Shown: positions 28,408-39,983 of the stretch, one piece after another
Numbering within the stretch: the stretch's first letter is position 1
Layout of the letters: each line of letters starts with the position of its first letter
DNA from: Actinoalloteichus hoggarensis
Lineage (GTDB): Bacteria; Actinomycetota; Actinomycetes; Mycobacteriales; Pseudonocardiaceae
Direction: 5' to 3'
DNA: 64,000 bases
NCBI RefSeq assembly: GCF_002234535.1
Contig: NZ_CP022521.1
Location: forward strand, 3,410,001 to 3,474,000
Notes under the pieces: generated by a model
Databases searched by the model: none
What the model was told of the DNA's origin: nothing
Seen by the model: only the letters and a program-made list of their open reading frames with translations
Made by a program: the position numbers and the translations under genes

Positions 28408-29694
28408 TCAACTCGATGCTTGGGAAAATGCCGAATCCGACGTGGGCGAACGCCTCGCCGCCACGAGATCCTCGAGTCGGGCGACGACGGCGTTGGGGCT
28501 CGGCATCGCCGCCACCTCGTCTCGCAGCAGTTCCGCGGCGCGGCGGGCGCCCGGATCGGCGAGCAGGCCGCGCAGCCGGTCCGCCAGCACGGGCGTCGTC
28601 TCGCTGGTGCGCAGGAACACCCCGGCGCCGCTGCGCGCCAGGCGCCTTCCCCGCTCGATGTGGTCGGAGACGGCGGTGGAGACGACCAGTTGCGGCACGC
28701 CGTGGGCGAGTGCGGTGGCGTAGGAGCCGAACCCGCCGTGGTGGATGATCGCCGAACAGCTCGGCAGCAGGAGGTCGAGTGCGATCGAGTCCACGATGCG
28801 CGCGTTGTCCGGCACGGTCACCAGTCGCTCACGCTGTTCGGGCGTGACCGCGGCGATCACCTCGGCATCCAGGTCGGCCAGCTCGGCCAGCACCTTCTCG
28901 ATGGAGACGTAGTCGGTGCCGTAGGCCTCGATGTTCGACGTGCCGAGGGTGAGGCACACCCGAGGACGGGCGGCGGGCTCGTGCAACCAGTCGGGCAGCA
29001 CCGTCGGGCCGTTGAAGGGCACGTAACGCAGCGGGAGGCGCTGCACTCCGGTGTCCAGCCGGAGGCTCGGGGGCATCGGATCCAGGGTGCGCTCGCCGAG
29101 GATCAGCTCCTCGGTGAACTCCACGCCGTACGGGGCACCGATCCTGGCGAGCCATTCGGCGAGGGGGTCGGCTCGTCGCTCCGGCGGCTGAGCGTCGTGG
29201 TGGTGTCGGAACGCCGCGCGCATCCCGGCCCAGACGTCGGCGCCCCACAGGATGCGGACGTGCGCCGCGCCGACGGAGGCGGCGGCGACGGGACCGGCGA
29301 AGGCCAGGGTGTCCCACACCACCAGGTCGGGTCGCCAACTCCTGGTGTAGTCGACGAGATCGGCCAGCAGCGGTTCGGCGTAAAGGGAGAACGCGGCCTC
29401 CACCGCCGCCTGATAACGGAAGTACAGCTCCTCCCAGCTGGTTCGTTCCGGGTCGGTCTCGCTCCAGCTGACGAACTCGTTCTCCTGCGACTCCGGCGTC
29501 GACCTCATGCTCTCGTGGACGATCGGGTCGGTGCCGAGCGGCACCGCCGGCAGGCCGGTGGCGGTGACGACCTCGGTCGTCATCGGGCTGCACGCCACGC
29601 GCACCTGGTGGCCATCGGTGCGCAGTGCCCACGCGAGCGGGGTCATGCAGTAGACGTGGGAGCGTTCCGGCAGTGCGACGAACAGGACGCGCAT
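28408..29694 (-). CDS. Deoxysugar glycosyltransferase (DesVII/EryCIII-like)
   Basis: A 428-residue GT-B enzyme like the activator-dependent glycosyltransferases of macrolide clusters. It begins MRVLFVALPERSHVYCMTPL, with LAWALRTDGHQVRVACSP next, and has a long insertion with WSETDPERTSWEELYFRYQA typical of this group. The donor site is RPRVCLTLGTSNIEAYG and LLPSCSAIIHHGGFGSYATA, with PQLVVSTAVSDHIERG. It would attach a TDP-deoxysugar to the macrolactone. Related enzymes need a P450-like helper (DesVIII type); none is in the window. Start at 29694 chosen for the AAGGGG 7-8 nt before it; an ATG at 29709 is less likely. It follows the PKS thioesterase gene after 101 bp. Confidence 0.9.
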   Translation of the reverse strand: MRVLFVALPERSHVYCMTPLAWALRTDGHQVRVACSPMTTEVVTATGLPAVPLGTDPIVHESMRSTPESQENEFVSWSETDPERTSWEELYFRYQAAVEAAFSLYAEPLLADLVDYTRSWRPDLVVWDTLAFAGPVAAASVGAAHVRILWGADVWAGMRAAFRHHHDAQPPERRADPLAEWLARIGAPYGVEFTEELILGERTLDPMPPSLRLDTGVQRLPLRYVPFNGPTVLPDWLHEPAARPRVCLTLGTSNIEAYGTDYVSIEKVLAELADLDAEVIAAVTPEQRERLVTVPDNARIVDSIALDLLLPSCSAIIHHGGFGSYATALAHGVPQLVVSTAVSDHIERGRRLARSGAGVFLRTSETTPVLADRLRGLLADPGARRAAELLRDEVAAMPSPNAVVARLEDLVAARRSPTSDSAFSQASS

Positions 29695-29742
29695 CCTCTT
29701 CCCCTTCATGGTCGGCGGCACGGTCGCGGCGGAGCTTCGGCG

Positions 29743-29764
29743 GTCACCGCGTCTCGGCGGTGAC
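29743..29764 (-). terminator. Hairpin between the last PKS gene and the glycosyltransferase gene
   Basis: GTCACCGC (29743-29750) and GCGGTGAC (29757-29764) are perfect arms around a 6 nt loop. Lying between co-directional genes, it may attenuate or process the transcript rather than end it. Confidence 0.4.
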
Positions 29765-29795
29765 GAACGCCGGGACAACCGCCACGTCGGGTCGG

Positions 29796-32700
29796 TCACA
29801 GCGTCTCGGCGATCCAGGCCTCGACGGCGGCCGCCGTCGTCTCGGCGTGGGACTCCACCATCGTGTAGTGATCACCGGGCACCTCGACGGAGGTGTGCGC
29901 GGTGTCCCAGGTGGACCGCCACTCGCCCTCCGGCTCGCGTTGCTCCGGGCCTATCCGGACGGCGTCGGCGGGCCGGACGAACAGGACCGGCGCGTCGAGT
30001 TCGCCGGGCTCGAAGTCGGCGAAGATCCGGAAGTACCAGCTCATCGCGCTGAGACGGGTGGTGTCCAGCTCGCCGAAGAGGTTCTCGCGGTCGAACATCC
30101 CCTGCGTCATCTGCTGCCAGAACGCATTGCCGGTGACGGTGCGCGGCACGTAGCTGTCCAGCAGTACGACGGCGGCGGGCGACCGACCGGCGGCCTCGAG
30201 CGCACTGGCGGTGGCGTGGGCGAACAGCCCGCCGGAGGACGATCCGAGCAGGATCACGGGTTCGTCGCCCGCCGCCGCCAGCACGGCCTCGGCGTAGAGG
30301 TCGAACAACGCCTCCCGAGTCTCGGGAAGCGGCTCGTCGGCGAGGAAGCCGGGGGTGGGTATGCCGTACAGGTCACGAACGCCTCGGCTGGCGGCCGCGA
30401 GCCTGGCGTACTGGTGGATGCCGCCCATCGCGGCGTAGGAGCTGAAGCAGACCAGGGGCGGGCGGGCGTCGCCTCGGGCCAGTTGGACCGGCGTCAGCGG
30501 GCTGCCGTACCCGACGGAGTCCCGGAACGACGGCCGCAGCGTCGCCGCCGCCGCGAGGAGGTCCAGGCCCTCCTTGAGACGGTTCGCCGCGCACGCGTCG
30601 CGGAAGAGGTGTCGGAGGCTGTCCGCCGGGTCGGTCCGCGATCCCGGCGTGGTCTCGGGTGCGGCGGCCAGCTCCTCGGCGAGCACTCGGGCCAGGGCGG
30701 CCGGGGTGCGGTGGTCGAACACCACGCTCGCCGCCATGCGCAGCCCGGTGGCGGTGCCGAGACGGTTGCGCAGCTCCATCGCGGTCAACGAGTCGAAACC
30801 CGCGGCCAGGAGGTCCTCGTCGGCGGCGAGCGACTCCCCGTCGGTGAAACCGAGGATCGTCGCCGCGGTGGTCCGCACCAGGTCGGTGAGCGAGTCGCGT
30901 CGCTCCGGTTCCGCGAGGCTCGCGAGTTCCCTGCGCAGGGCGCCGGAGTCGGTGCCCTTGGCGGCGGCCCGTCGGCGGCCCGGTCGGCCGAGCCCGGCGA
31001 ACATCCTCGGCAGTTCCGCGCCGGAGCGCAGGGCCGCCGTGTCCAGCGGCGCCGTGACGAGGACCGGTTCACGCGAGGCCAGGGCGGCGTCGAACAGGGC
31101 GAGGCCCTCGGCCTCCGACAGCGGGAGCAGGCCGCCGCGCGACATCCGGGAGCGACCCGCGCCGCCGAGGTCGTCGTCGGCGGCCCAGAGCCCCCAGGCC
31201 AGCGAGTGCGCGGGCAGGCCGAGACCGTGTCGGTGTGCGGCGAGGGCGTCGAGGAAGGCGTTCGCGGCCGCGTAGTTGCCCTGTCCGGGCCAGCCGAAGG
31301 TGCCGACGACCGAGGAGAACAGCACGACGGCGACGGGGGTGTCGCCGATCAGCTCGTGCAGGTTCAGCGCGGCGTCGACCTTGGGGCGCAGCACTCGGTC
31401 CATGCGCTCCTCGTCGAGCGAGCCGAGCACACCGTCGTCGAGCACTCCCGCGGCGTGCACGACGGCGGTGAGCGGGCGATCGGCGGGGACGGCGGCGAGC
31501 ACGTCTGCGAGGGCGGCGCGGTCCGCGGCGTCGCAGGCCACCAGGTCGGGGCGCGCGCCGAGGGAGATGAGCTCGGCGAGCAGGTCGGCGGCGCCGTCGG
31601 CCTCGGCGCCGCGGCGGCTGAGCAGCAGCAGGTCGCGGACGCCGTGTCGGGTGACGAGGTGCCGGGCGAAGAGGCGGCCGAGGGTGCCGGTGGCGCCGGT
31701 GAGCAGCACCGTGCCGCCGTCGAGGGCGATCGGCGGCATGGCGGGGGTCGACGCCGTGCGCTCGAGCCGGGGGACGTGCACGGCGCCGTCGCGCATGGCG
31801 GCCTGGGGTTCGCCCGCGGCCAGCAGCGCGGGCAGGGCGGCGGCGGACTTCTCCCGCTCGTCCAGGTCGACGAGCAGGAACCGATCGGGGTTCTCGGTCT
31901 GGGCCGTGCGCAGCAGCCCCCAGACCGCGGCGGCGCCGAGGTCGGTGATCCGGTCCTGGGCGTCGACGGCGACCGCGCCCCTGGTGCACAGGACGAGACG
32001 TGAGTCGTGGAGGTGGTCTTGGGCGAGCCAGTCCTGCACGAGACGGAGTGCATCCGCGGCGTCGGCGCGGACCGCCGCCGCGTCGCCGTCCGCCCCGGTG
32101 ACGGCGGAGACCAGGACGACGTCGGGCGCGGCTGCTCCTCGGCCCGCCGCCGCACCGAGCGCGGCGAGGTCGAGGTAGGACTCGGCGGGCAGGCCCGCGG
32201 CCCGCAGACTCGCGACGAGGTCGAGTGCGTCGCCGCCCACCACGGCCCAGCGCCCGTCCTGTTCGGCGGCGTCGACGGGCAGCACCGGCCAGGTCATCCG
32301 CAGCAAGGACGGACCGCCGGCGTCCGGGGCGGCGGGCGGCGGCCGTAGGACGAGGGACTCGGCCGTCGCCAGCGGGGCTCCCGCGCCGTCGGCGAGGGTG
32401 AGCGCGACGGTGTCGGCGGCCGTCCTGGTGAGCCGGACGCGGGCGGCGGTCGCCCCGGCGGCCGAGGCCGACACGCCTGCCCAGGTGAACGGCATCCAGC
32501 CGTCCGCGAGTGCGCCGTCGAGTCCGAGCAGATTGATCGCGTCGAGCGCGGCGGTGAGCAGCACCGGGTGGAGGGTGAAGCGGGCGGCCTCGTCATGCAG
32601 GTCCGCGGGCAGGGCGACGTCGGCGAAGATCTCCTCGTCTGCCCGCCAGGCGGCCAGGACGCCGTTCTCCTCCGCACCGAGTTCGATCGGCACGGTGCCC

Positions 32701-35700
32701 TCGGGCGGCCAGGCGCGCAGGCTCTCGGCCGGGCCCGCCGCCGGGGAGAGCAGTCCGGTCGCGTGGCGAGTCCAGTCCGGGTCGGCGGCGCCGACGGCCC
32801 GCGAGTGGACGCTGACGGCGCGGCGGCCGTCCGCCTCGGCGTCGGCGATCACGACCTGGATCTGGACCACGCCGTCGTCGGGCAGTGTGAGCGGGGCCGC
32901 CAGTACGAGCTCGTCGACCCGTCGACAGCCGACGTGGTCGGCGGCGTGCAGGGCGAGTTCGAGGAACCCCGCGCCGGGGAACAGCACGGTTCCGGCCACC
33001 GAGTGCCAGCGCAGCCAGGGCTGACGTGCGGTGGAGAGGGTTCCGGTGAGGATGGTGCGGCCGCCGTCGGCGAGGTCGGCGGCGGCGCCGAGGAGGGGGT
33101 GCGCCGCGACGTCGAGACCGAGGGCGGCGGCGTCGCCCGCGGGCCGGGGGTTCGCAGGCCAGTAGTGGCTGCGCTGGAAGGGGTAGGTGGGCAACGGGAC
33201 CCGTCGGGCATGGTCGCCGAAGGCAGGTGTCCAGTCGACGGCGTGGCCGCGTGCCCAGACCTGACCGACGCTGTCGTAGAGGCGACGCGGTCCGCCGTCG
33301 TCCCGCCGCAGCGTCCCGACCACCAGTACGTCGTGCGCGTCCAGAGCCTCCTGGATCGGCATGACCAGCACCGGATGCGGGGAGGACTCGACGAAGGCGG
33401 TGTGACCCTGATCGGCCAGCGCGGTGATCGCCGGATGGAAGCGCACGGTCTGCCGCAGGCTCCGGTACCAGTAGGCGCCGTCGAGGTGCGCGGTGTCCAG
33501 CCAGTCGCCCGTGACGGTGGAGAAGAACCCGACCTCGCTGCTCCGCGGCGCGAGGTCCGCCAGCGCGGTTCGGAGGTCCGCCTCGATGCGTTCGACCTGT
33601 GCGGAATGGGAGGCGTAGTCCACCGGAATCCATCGCACCCGGACGCCGTCGGCCTCCCCGGCGGCGGCGAACTCCGCCAGCGGTACGGCATCACCGGAGA
33701 CCACGACGGACGACGGCCCGTTCACCGCCGCCACCGACACACCCTCGAACCCGGACAACCGCCTACGCACGTCGGCCTCCGACAGCGCGACCGAGAGCAT
33801 CCCACCGTGCCCCGCCAGCGTCTCCGCGATCAGCCGGGACCGCAGACACACCACCCGGGCGCCGTCGGCCAACGACAGACCACCCGCCACCACCGCCGCC
33901 GCGATCTCACCCTGCGAATGACCCACCACCGCATCCGGCACCACACCGAACGACTCCCACACCGCCGCCAACGACACCAACACCGCGAACAACAACGGCT
34001 GCACCACATCAACCCGCGACAACAGGACCTCATCGCCCAACGCCGCCAACGGCGCGAAATCCACCCACTCACCCAAAGCATCGACACACTCACCGAACCG
34101 CGCCGCGAACACCGGAGAACAGGCCAACAACTCCCGACCCATCCCCACCCACTGCGAACCCTGACCAGGAAACACCAACACCAGGCGACCGACGGCTCCC
34201 GCGGCCGCCGTCGGCTCTGTGGTGGTGAGACCGGCGAGCAGTTCGTCGCGGCCCTCGCCGATCACGACCGCGCGATGTTCGAAGGCCGTCCGCGAGTTCG
34301 CCAACGACCAGCCCACGTCGGCCGGTTCGCGTGCCGGCTCCGCCGTGAGGAAGGACGACAGTCGCCGAGCCTGCTCGGCCAGTGCCTGCGGTGAGCGCGC
34401 CGACAGCAGCCACGGCACGACCGCGGGGGCGGGCGGCGACGCGACGGGCACGGCGTCGGCATCGGCGTGGGGGTCGGGGTCGGCGGGGGCCTCTTCCAGC
34501 AGTACATGGGCGTTGGTGCCGCTGATCCCGAACGACGACACCCCCGCGCGCCGCGGCCGATCACCACCGTCCCAGGGTGTCGCCTCGGTCAGCAGCCGGA
34601 TGTCGCCCGCCTCCCAGTCCACCTGCGACGTCGGCGCGTCGACGTGCAACGTCTTCGGCAGCACCCCGTGCCGCATCGCCTCCACCATCTTGATCACACC
34701 CGCCACACCCGCCGCGGCCTGCGCATGCCCGATGTTCGACTTCAACGACCCCAACCACAACGGCCGACCCGCCGGCCGATCCCGCCCGTACGTCGCCAAC
34801 AAGGCCTGCGCCTCGATCGGATCGCCCAACACCGTTCCAGTGCCGTGCGCCTCGACGGCGTCCACCTCGGACGCCGCCAACCCGGCGTCGGCCAATGCGC
34901 CGCGGATCACCCGCTGCTGCGACGGACCATTCGGCGCCGTCAACCCGTTCGACGCCCCGTCGGAGTTCACCGCCGAACCCCGCACCACCGCCAACACCGG
35001 ATGCCCGAGGCGACGGGCATCCGACAACCGCTCCACCAGCAGCACACCGACACCCTCCGACCAGCCGGTCCCGTCGGCCCCCTCGGCGAACGCCTTGCAC
35101 CGACCATCCGGTGCCAGCCCCCGCTGCCGACTGAACTCCAGGAACATCCCGGCGGTCGCCAGCACGGCGACGCCGCCGACCAGGGCCAGCGAGCACTCCC
35201 CCGCCGCCAGCGACCGGGACGCCAGATGCAGCGCCACCAGGGAGGACGAGCAGGCCGTGTCCACCGTCATCGACGGACCCTCCAGCCCCAGGACGTAGGC
35301 GATGCGGCCGGAGGAGACGCTGCCCGCGTTGCCGGTGAGCAGATGTCCGGTCAGATCCTCGGACATCTCGGCGAGGCCGGTGCCGTAGCCGCTGGAGGCC
35401 GCGCCGATGAACACGCCCGTCGGGGTGCCGCGCAGCGAGGCGGGGACCACGCCCGCACGTTCCAGGACCTCCCAGGACGCCTCCAGCAGCAGCCGTTGCT
35501 GCGGGTCCATCGCCAGCGCCTCCCGAGGGGAGATGCCGAAGAACCGCGGATCGAAGTCGCCGACCCCGTCGACGAACCCGCCCTCGTGGACGTAGCTGAC
35601 GCCGGCCCGCTGTTGTCCGGAGTCCGCCATCCCGGCCAGGTCCCAGCCCCGGTCGGTGGGGAAGTCGCCGATCGCGTCGGTGCCCTCGGCCACCAGCCGC

Positions 35701-38700
35701 CACAGGTCCTCCGGGGACGCGACGCCGCCGGGGAAGCGGCAGCTCATCGCCACGATGGCGATCGGCTCGGCCGGATCGGCGGACCGCGTCGACGTGGCCG
35801 GGGTCGGGACCGCCGCCGCGCCGCCGAGGTCGGCGTCCAACTGCGCGACCAGGGCGGACGGGGTCGGATAGTCGAAGGTGAGGGTGGCGGGCAGCCGCAG
35901 CCCGGTCGCCGAGGCGAGCAGGTTGCGCAGCTCGACGGCCGTCAGCGAGTCGAACCCGAGGTCGGTGAAGGCGCGGTCGGGGTCGACGGACTCGGGCGAG
36001 GGGTGGCCGAGCACGCCCGCCACCTGGGCGCGCACCAGGTCGAGCAGGGTGCGACGGCGTTCGGCGTCCGTCGCCCCGGCGAGCCGGTCGAGGAGGGTGC
36101 CCGCATTCGCCGCGCCCGCCGCCGCCTGCCTGCGCCGGGTCGGGGCGAGTCCGGAGAGGATCGGGGACAGCGCCTCGGCTCGCGCGCGCAGCGCCCGCAG
36201 GTCGAAGCGCACCGGGACCACGGCGGGGGCGGCGGCCGCGACCGCGAGGTCGAACAGCGGCCAGCCGTCGTCCTCGGTGAACGGAACGAGACCTGCGGCG
36301 GCGAGTCTGCGGCGGTCGGCCGCGCCGACGGTGCTCGTCATCCCGCCGTCCGCCACCCACGGGCCCCACGCCAGGGAGTGGGCGGGCAGGCCCGCGGCGG
36401 CGCGGCGGATCGCCACGGCGTCCAGGAGGGCGTTGGCGGCGGCGTAGTTGGCCTGGCCAGGCGCGCCGACGGTGGCCGACAGCGAGGAGAACAACACGAA
36501 GCCCGCGAGGTCGAGGCCTCGGGTCAGCTCGTCCAGCGCCAACGCCGCGTCGGCCTTCGGGCGGAGCACGGCGTCGAGTCCGTCGGCGTCGAGCGTGTCG
36601 ACGAGTCCGTCGGCGAGGACGCCCGCGGCGTGCACGACGGCGGTGAGCGGACGGTCGGCGGGCACGCCGGCGAGCACGGCGGTGAGGGCGGCCCGGTTGG
36701 TCACGTCGCAGGCGAGCACCTCGGTCTCGGCGCCGAGATCGGCCAGTTCGCGGATCAGTTCCTCGGCCTCGGGCGTGGCGCCCCGCCGGCTGATCAGCAG
36801 GAGGTGTCGGAAGCCCGCGCGGGCGAGGTGCCGGGCCAGCTGGGCGCCGAGCGCGCCGGTGCCGCCGGTGACGAGCACGGTGCCGTCGGTCCGCCACGCC
36901 GTCGGAACGGTGAGCACGGCCTTGCCGACGAGGCCGGCCTGGCTGAGCCTGCGGAAGGCGGTGCGTGCGTCGCGGACGTCCCAGGCGGTGATCGGCAGCG
37001 GCTGGAGCGTGCCGTCGGCGAACAGCGCCAGCAGGGCCGCGAACATCTCCTGGATGCGGTCGGGCCCGGCCTCGATCAGGTCGAACGCCCGATACCCGGC
37101 GCTCGGCTCGCGCACGTCGGTCTTGCCCAGTTCGAGGAACCGACCGCCCGGCACCAGCAGCCGCTGCGAGGCGTCGACGTACTCGCCCGCCAGGGAGTTG
37201 AGCACGACGTCCACTCCCCGGCCGTCGGTGACGGCGCGGAAGCGGTCCTCGAAGCGCAGGTCGCGGGAGGAGGCCAGGTGGTCCTCGGTGAATCCGAGGG
37301 CGCGCAGCGTGTCGTGTTTGGCCGCGCTCGCCGTGCCGAACACCTCGGCGCCGAGGTGGCGGGCGAGCTGGGTGGCGGCCATGCCGACGCCCCCCGCGGC
37401 GGCGTGGATCAGCACCGTCTCCCCCGGCCGGACCCGACCGAGGTCGACCAGCGCGTAGTAGGCGGTGAGGAACACCAGCGGCACCGAGGCCGCCTCGGCG
37501 AAGGTCCAGGAGTCGGGGATGCGCGCGCACAGGCGGTGGTCGGCGAGCGTGGTCGGGCCGAAGCCGCCGCCGACGATGCCCATCACCCGGTCGCCGGGTC
37601 GCAGAGCGGTGACGTCGGGGGCGACCTCCCGGACGATCCCGGACGCCTCGATGCCCAGCGGCACGGGCGGCCCCGGGTACATCCCGAGCGCGCCGAGGAC
37701 GTCGCGGAAGTTGACGCCTGCAGCGCGGACCTCGATCCGCACCTGTCCCGCGGTCAGCGGCGCGCCTGCCTCGGGACACTCCACCAGCGTCAGGTTGTCC
37801 ACCGAGCCGCGTTCCGGCGCGTCCAGTCGCCAGTGCTCGACGGGCGGCGGGCGCAGCGGGCCGCCCGGTTCGCCGGGGTTGGGCAGCCGGCCGAGTCGGG
37901 GCACCACGGGGGTGCCGCCGCGCAGCACGGCCTGGTCCTCGCCTGCAGCGGCGAGCGCGGGCAACGCGGCGGCCGAGGCGGGGTGTTCGTCGACGTCGAC
38001 GAGCATGATCCGGCCGGGATGTTCGGACTGCGCCGAGCGGACGAGGCCCCACACCGCGGCGCCCGCCGGGCACGCGGTGTCCGGGCCCGCCGCCATGCCG
38101 GTGACCAGGATCAGCCGCGACTCGGCGAAGCGCTCGGCCGCGAGCCAGGAGCGCAGCAGGGCGAGGGCGGCTCGGACGGCGGTGTGCACGTCAGCGGTCT
38201 CGACGTCGCGGCCGGTGGACAGCGCGGCGACCACCACGTCGGCGGCGGCGATCTCGTCCAGGGTGGTGTGTCGGGGGGCCTCGGGGAGGTGGTCGGCGAG
38301 GGAGGCGGCGAGAGCGGTCTCGCCGAGAACGGCCCAGTGTTCGGCGCCGATGCCGGCTCTCGACTCGACGTCCCGTGGTCGCCAGTCCACTCGATACAGC
38401 GCGTCGGTCGACATGCCGAGCCGATCGGCGACCATCGGGCGCAGAACCAGCGACTCGACGGCGGCGACGGGTGCGCCCGTGCCATCGGCGACGGTCAGCG
38501 CGAGGGAATCCGGGCCGCGGGGGGACAGCCGGACGCGCAGGGTGTCGGCGCCCGTCGCGTGCAGGCTCACCCCGGAGAAGGCGAACGGCACGAGTCCTCG
38601 GTCGTCGCCCGCGCCGAGATCGGCGAAGGACACGGCGTGCAGGGCCGCGTCGAGCAGCGCCGGATGCAGGCCGAAGGCGGCGGCCCGGTCGCGTTCCGAT

Positions 38701-39983
38701 TCGGGCAGCTCCACCTCGGCGTACACGTCGTCGCCGCGCCGCCAGACGGCGCGCAGACCTCGGAACGCGGGCCCGTAGGCGAGGCCGCCCGCGGCGAGCC
38801 GGGAGTAGAGCGCCGCGCCGTCGAAGGGCAGGGCCGCCGCATCGGCGGGGGGCCAGGCGGTGAGGTCGGCGGCGGCGGGCCGGTAGGCCTCGGCGAGCAG
38901 CACGCCGCCGGCGTGGGTGGTCCAGGAGGCGTCGTCGTCGGGGCGAGAGTAGACGTGCAGCGGACGTTCACCGTTCTCCGCCGGGGCGCCGACGACGATC
39001 TGTACCTGGGTGTCGTGTCGGGTGAGGGTCAGCGGGGTGTGCAGGGTGAGTTCGGCGAGGTGCGGGGCGCCGACGTGATCGCCTGCGTGGACGGCGAGTT
39101 CGACCAGGGCGGTGCCGGGCACGATGGTGGTGCCGTGCACGACGTGATCGGCCAGCCACGGGTGGGTGCGGGTCGAGATCCGCCCGGTGAGCACGAGGCC
39201 GTCCGTGCCCGCCACCGAGACGCGCGCGCCCAGCAGCGGATGCTCGACGGCCGAGAGTCCGGCGGCGGCGACGTCGGCGGAGTCGGCGCCGGGCTCCGGC
39301 CAGAACCGCTGCCGTCGGAAGGCGTAGGTGGGCAGGTCGACGCGGCGGGCGTCGGGCAGCAGGGCGGCCCAGTCGAGATCGACACCCGTGGTGTACAGGA
39401 CCGCCAGCGCGGCCGACAGCGCGGCGGGCTCGGGACGGTCGCGGCGCAGCGCGGCGACCGCCGTGGCGTCGGCGACGAGGTCGGTGATCATCGGGGTGAG
39501 CACGGCCCGGGGGCCGAGTTCGAGGAATCGGGTGACGCCCGTGCCGCGCAAAGTGGTGACGCCGTCGGCGAAACGGACCGTCTCCCGCACATGCCGCACC
39601 CAGTACTCCGGAGTCGTGATCTCCGCACCCGCCACCTCACCGGAGACCAGAGAGATGACCGGCAACCGAGGCGACTCGAACCGAACACCGCCGACGACCT
39701 CAGCGAACTCATCCAGCATCGGATCCATCAACGACGAATGAAACGCATGCGACACCGACAACCGACGAGTCTTCCGACCCAGAACGACGAAATGTTGTTC
39801 CAGGCTGCCGATCGCACTCTCCACACCGGAGAGCACGACAGCCCGCGGCCCGTTCACCGCCGCCAGCGACACCGCATCCGACAACAACGGCCGCACCTCA
39901 TCCTCCGAGGCCGCCACCGCCACCATCGCACCACCCTCAGGCAACACCTCCATCAACCCACCCGAGCCGCCACCAGACGACAC
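29796..39983 (-). CDS. Type I PKS, last two modules with thioesterase (downstream part of a frameshifted gene)
   Basis: About 3390 residues in the order rest of AT (malonyl type, HAFH)-DH-ER-KR-ACP, then KS-AT-DH-KR-ACP-TE. First module: DH active-site His in [13 protein letters not shown] (about 278) and Asp in [10 protein letters not shown] (443) are both present; ER NADPH site [11 protein letters not shown] (857); [15 protein letters not shown] (1031) with LAD, B-like; ACP GFDSL (1342). So this module should give a methylene. Second module: KS Cys in DTACSSS (1575); AT GHSQGE (2021) and YASH (2120), methylmalonyl type; DH keeps [10 protein letters not shown] but has Thr for the Asp (HPVLLTAAL) and lacks YGPxF, so it is probably dead; KR with LDD (2756); ACP (3060); TE with GSSSGG (3248) and GDHY. 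The N-terminal part of the first AT is in the frame ending at 39953. The frame may begin at GTG 39983 or ATG 39953, the latter overlapping the stop as TGATG. Confidence 0.9.
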   Translation of the reverse strand: MSSGGGSGGLMEVLPEGGAMVAVAASEDEVRPLLSDAVSLAAVNGPRAVVLSGVESAIGSLEQHFVVLGRKTRRLSVSHAFHSSLMDPMLDEFAEVVGGVRFESPRLPVISLVSGEVAGAEITTPEYWVRHVRETVRFADGVTTLRGTGVTRFLELGPRAVLTPMITDLVADATAVAALRRDRPEPAALSAALAVLYTTGVDLDWAALLPDARRVDLPTYAFRRQRFWPEPGADSADVAAAGLSAVEHPLLGARVSVAGTDGLVLTGRISTRTHPWLADHVVHGTTIVPGTALVELAVHAGDHVGAPHLAELTLHTPLTLTRHDTQVQIVVGAPAENGERPLHVYSRPDDDASWTTHAGGVLLAEAYRPAAADLTAWPPADAAALPFDGAALYSRLAAGGLAYGPAFRGLRAVWRRGDDVYAEVELPESERDRAAAFGLHPALLDAALHAVSFADLGAGDDRGLVPFAFSGVSLHATGADTLRVRLSPRGPDSLALTVADGTGAPVAAVESLVLRPMVADRLGMSTDALYRVDWRPRDVESRAGIGAEHWAVLGETALAASLADHLPEAPRHTTLDEIAAADVVVAALSTGRDVETADVHTAVRAALALLRSWLAAERFAESRLILVTGMAAGPDTACPAGAAVWGLVRSAQSEHPGRIMLVDVDEHPASAAALPALAAAGEDQAVLRGGTPVVPRLGRLPNPGEPGGPLRPPPVEHWRLDAPERGSVDNLTLVECPEAGAPLTAGQVRIEVRAAGVNFRDVLGALGMYPGPPVPLGIEASGIVREVAPDVTALRPGDRVMGIVGGGFGPTTLADHRLCARIPDSWTFAEAASVPLVFLTAYYALVDLGRVRPGETVLIHAAAGGVGMAATQLARHLGAEVFGTASAAKHDTLRALGFTEDHLASSRDLRFEDRFRAVTDGRGVDVVLNSLAGEYVDASQRLLVPGGRFLELGKTDVREPSAGYRAFDLIEAGPDRIQEMFAALLALFADGTLQPLPITAWDVRDARTAFRRLSQAGLVGKAVLTVPTAWRTDGTVLVTGGTGALGAQLARHLARAGFRHLLLISRRGATPEAEELIRELADLGAETEVLACDVTNRAALTAVLAGVPADRPLTAVVHAAGVLADGLVDTLDADGLDAVLRPKADAALALDELTRGLDLAGFVLFSSLSATVGAPGQANYAAANALLDAVAIRRAAAGLPAHSLAWGPWVADGGMTSTVGAADRRRLAAAGLVPFTEDDGWPLFDLAVAAAAPAVVPVRFDLRALRARAEALSPILSGLAPTRRRQAAAGAANAGTLLDRLAGATDAERRRTLLDLVRAQVAGVLGHPSPESVDPDRAFTDLGFDSLTAVELRNLLASATGLRLPATLTFDYPTPSALVAQLDADLGGAAAVPTPATSTRSADPAEPIAIVAMSCRFPGGVASPEDLWRLVAEGTDAIGDFPTDRGWDLAGMADSGQQRAGVSYVHEGGFVDGVGDFDPRFFGISPREALAMDPQQRLLLEASWEVLERAGVVPASLRGTPTGVFIGAASSGYGTGLAEMSEDLTGHLLTGNAGSVSSGRIAYVLGLEGPSMTVDTACSSSLVALHLASRSLAAGECSLALVGGVAVLATAGMFLEFSRQRGLAPDGRCKAFAEGADGTGWSEGVGVLLVERLSDARRLGHPVLAVVRGSAVNSDGASNGLTAPNGPSQQRVIRGALADAGLAASEVDAVEAHGTGTVLGDPIEAQALLATYGRDRPAGRPLWLGSLKSNIGHAQAAAGVAGVIKMVEAMRHGVLPKTLHVDAPTSQVDWEAGDIRLLTEATPWDGGDRPRRAGVSSFGISGTNAHVLLEEAPADPDPHADADAVPVASPPAPAVVPWLLSARSPQALAEQARRLSSFLTAEPAREPADVGWSLANSRTAFEHRAVVIGEGRDELLAGLTTTEPTAAAGAVGRLVLVFPGQGSQWVGMGRELLACSPVFAARFGECVDALGEWVDFAPLAALGDEVLLSRVDVVQPLLFAVLVSLAAVWESFGVVPDAVVGHSQGEIAAAVVAGGLSLADGARVVCLRSRLIAETLAGHGGMLSVALSEADVRRRLSGFEGVSVAAVNGPSSVVVSGDAVPLAEFAAAGEADGVRVRWIPVDYASHSAQVERIEADLRTALADLAPRSSEVGFFSTVTGDWLDTAHLDGAYWYRSLRQTVRFHPAITALADQGHTAFVESSPHPVLVMPIQEALDAHDVLVVGTLRRDDGGPRRLYDSVGQVWARGHAVDWTPAFGDHARRVPLPTYPFQRSHYWPANPRPAGDAAALGLDVAAHPLLGAAADLADGGRTILTGTLSTARQPWLRWHSVAGTVLFPGAGFLELALHAADHVGCRRVDELVLAAPLTLPDDGVVQIQVVIADAEADGRRAVSVHSRAVGAADPDWTRHATGLLSPAAGPAESLRAWPPEGTVPIELGAEENGVLAAWRADEEIFADVALPADLHDEAARFTLHPVLLTAALDAINLLGLDGALADGWMPFTWAGVSASAAGATAARVRLTRTAADTVALTLADGAGAPLATAESLVLRPPPAAPDAGGPSLLRMTWPVLPVDAAEQDGRWAVVGGDALDLVASLRAAGLPAESYLDLAALGAAAGRGAAAPDVVLVSAVTGADGDAAAVRADAADALRLVQDWLAQDHLHDSRLVLCTRGAVAVDAQDRITDLGAAAVWGLLRTAQTENPDRFLLVDLDEREKSAAALPALLAAGEPQAAMRDGAVHVPRLERTASTPAMPPIALDGGTVLLTGATGTLGRLFARHLVTRHGVRDLLLLSRRGAEADGAADLLAELISLGARPDLVACDAADRAALADVLAAVPADRPLTAVVHAAGVLDDGVLGSLDEERMDRVLRPKVDAALNLHELIGDTPVAVVLFSSVVGTFGWPGQGNYAAANAFLDALAAHRHGLGLPAHSLAWGLWAADDDLGGAGRSRMSRGGLLPLSEAEGLALFDAALASREPVLVTAPLDTAALRSGAELPRMFAGLGRPGRRRAAAKGTDSGALRRELASLAEPERRDSLTDLVRTTAATILGFTDGESLAADEDLLAAGFDSLTAMELRNRLGTATGLRMAASVVFDHRTPAALARVLAEELAAAPETTPGSRTDPADSLRHLFRDACAANRLKEGLDLLAAAATLRPSFRDSVGYGSPLTPVQLARGDARPPLVCFSSYAAMGGIHQYARLAAASRGVRDLYGIPTPGFLADEPLPETREALFDLYAEAVLAAAGDEPVILLGSSSGGLFAHATASALEAAGRSPAAVVLLDSYVPRTVTGNAFWQQMTQGMFDRENLFGELDTTRLSAMSWYFRIFADFEPGELDAPVLFVRPADAVRIGPEQREPEGEWRSTWDTAHTSVEVPGDHYTMVESHAETTAAAVEAWIAETL
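39951..39971 (-). other. Frameshift point in PKS AT domain (1-bp deletion, TGATG stop/start)
   Basis: On the minus strand the gene reads CGG GTG GGT TGA TGG, whereas the paralogous tract at about 54213-54232 reads CGG GGC AGT CTG ATG GAG. Restoring one base before TGATGG would put [11 protein letters not shown] in frame. The stop TGA and an ATG overlap in TGATG, so re-initiation could in principle give a split AT. A sequencing error next to the GGGTT run is the simplest alternative. Confidence 0.75.

Noticed and set aside
39953-39983. Programmed ribosomal frameshift in the PKS
   Set aside because: No slippery heptamer precedes the stop, and the paralogous copy has the extra base; simple deletion or sequencing error is more likely.
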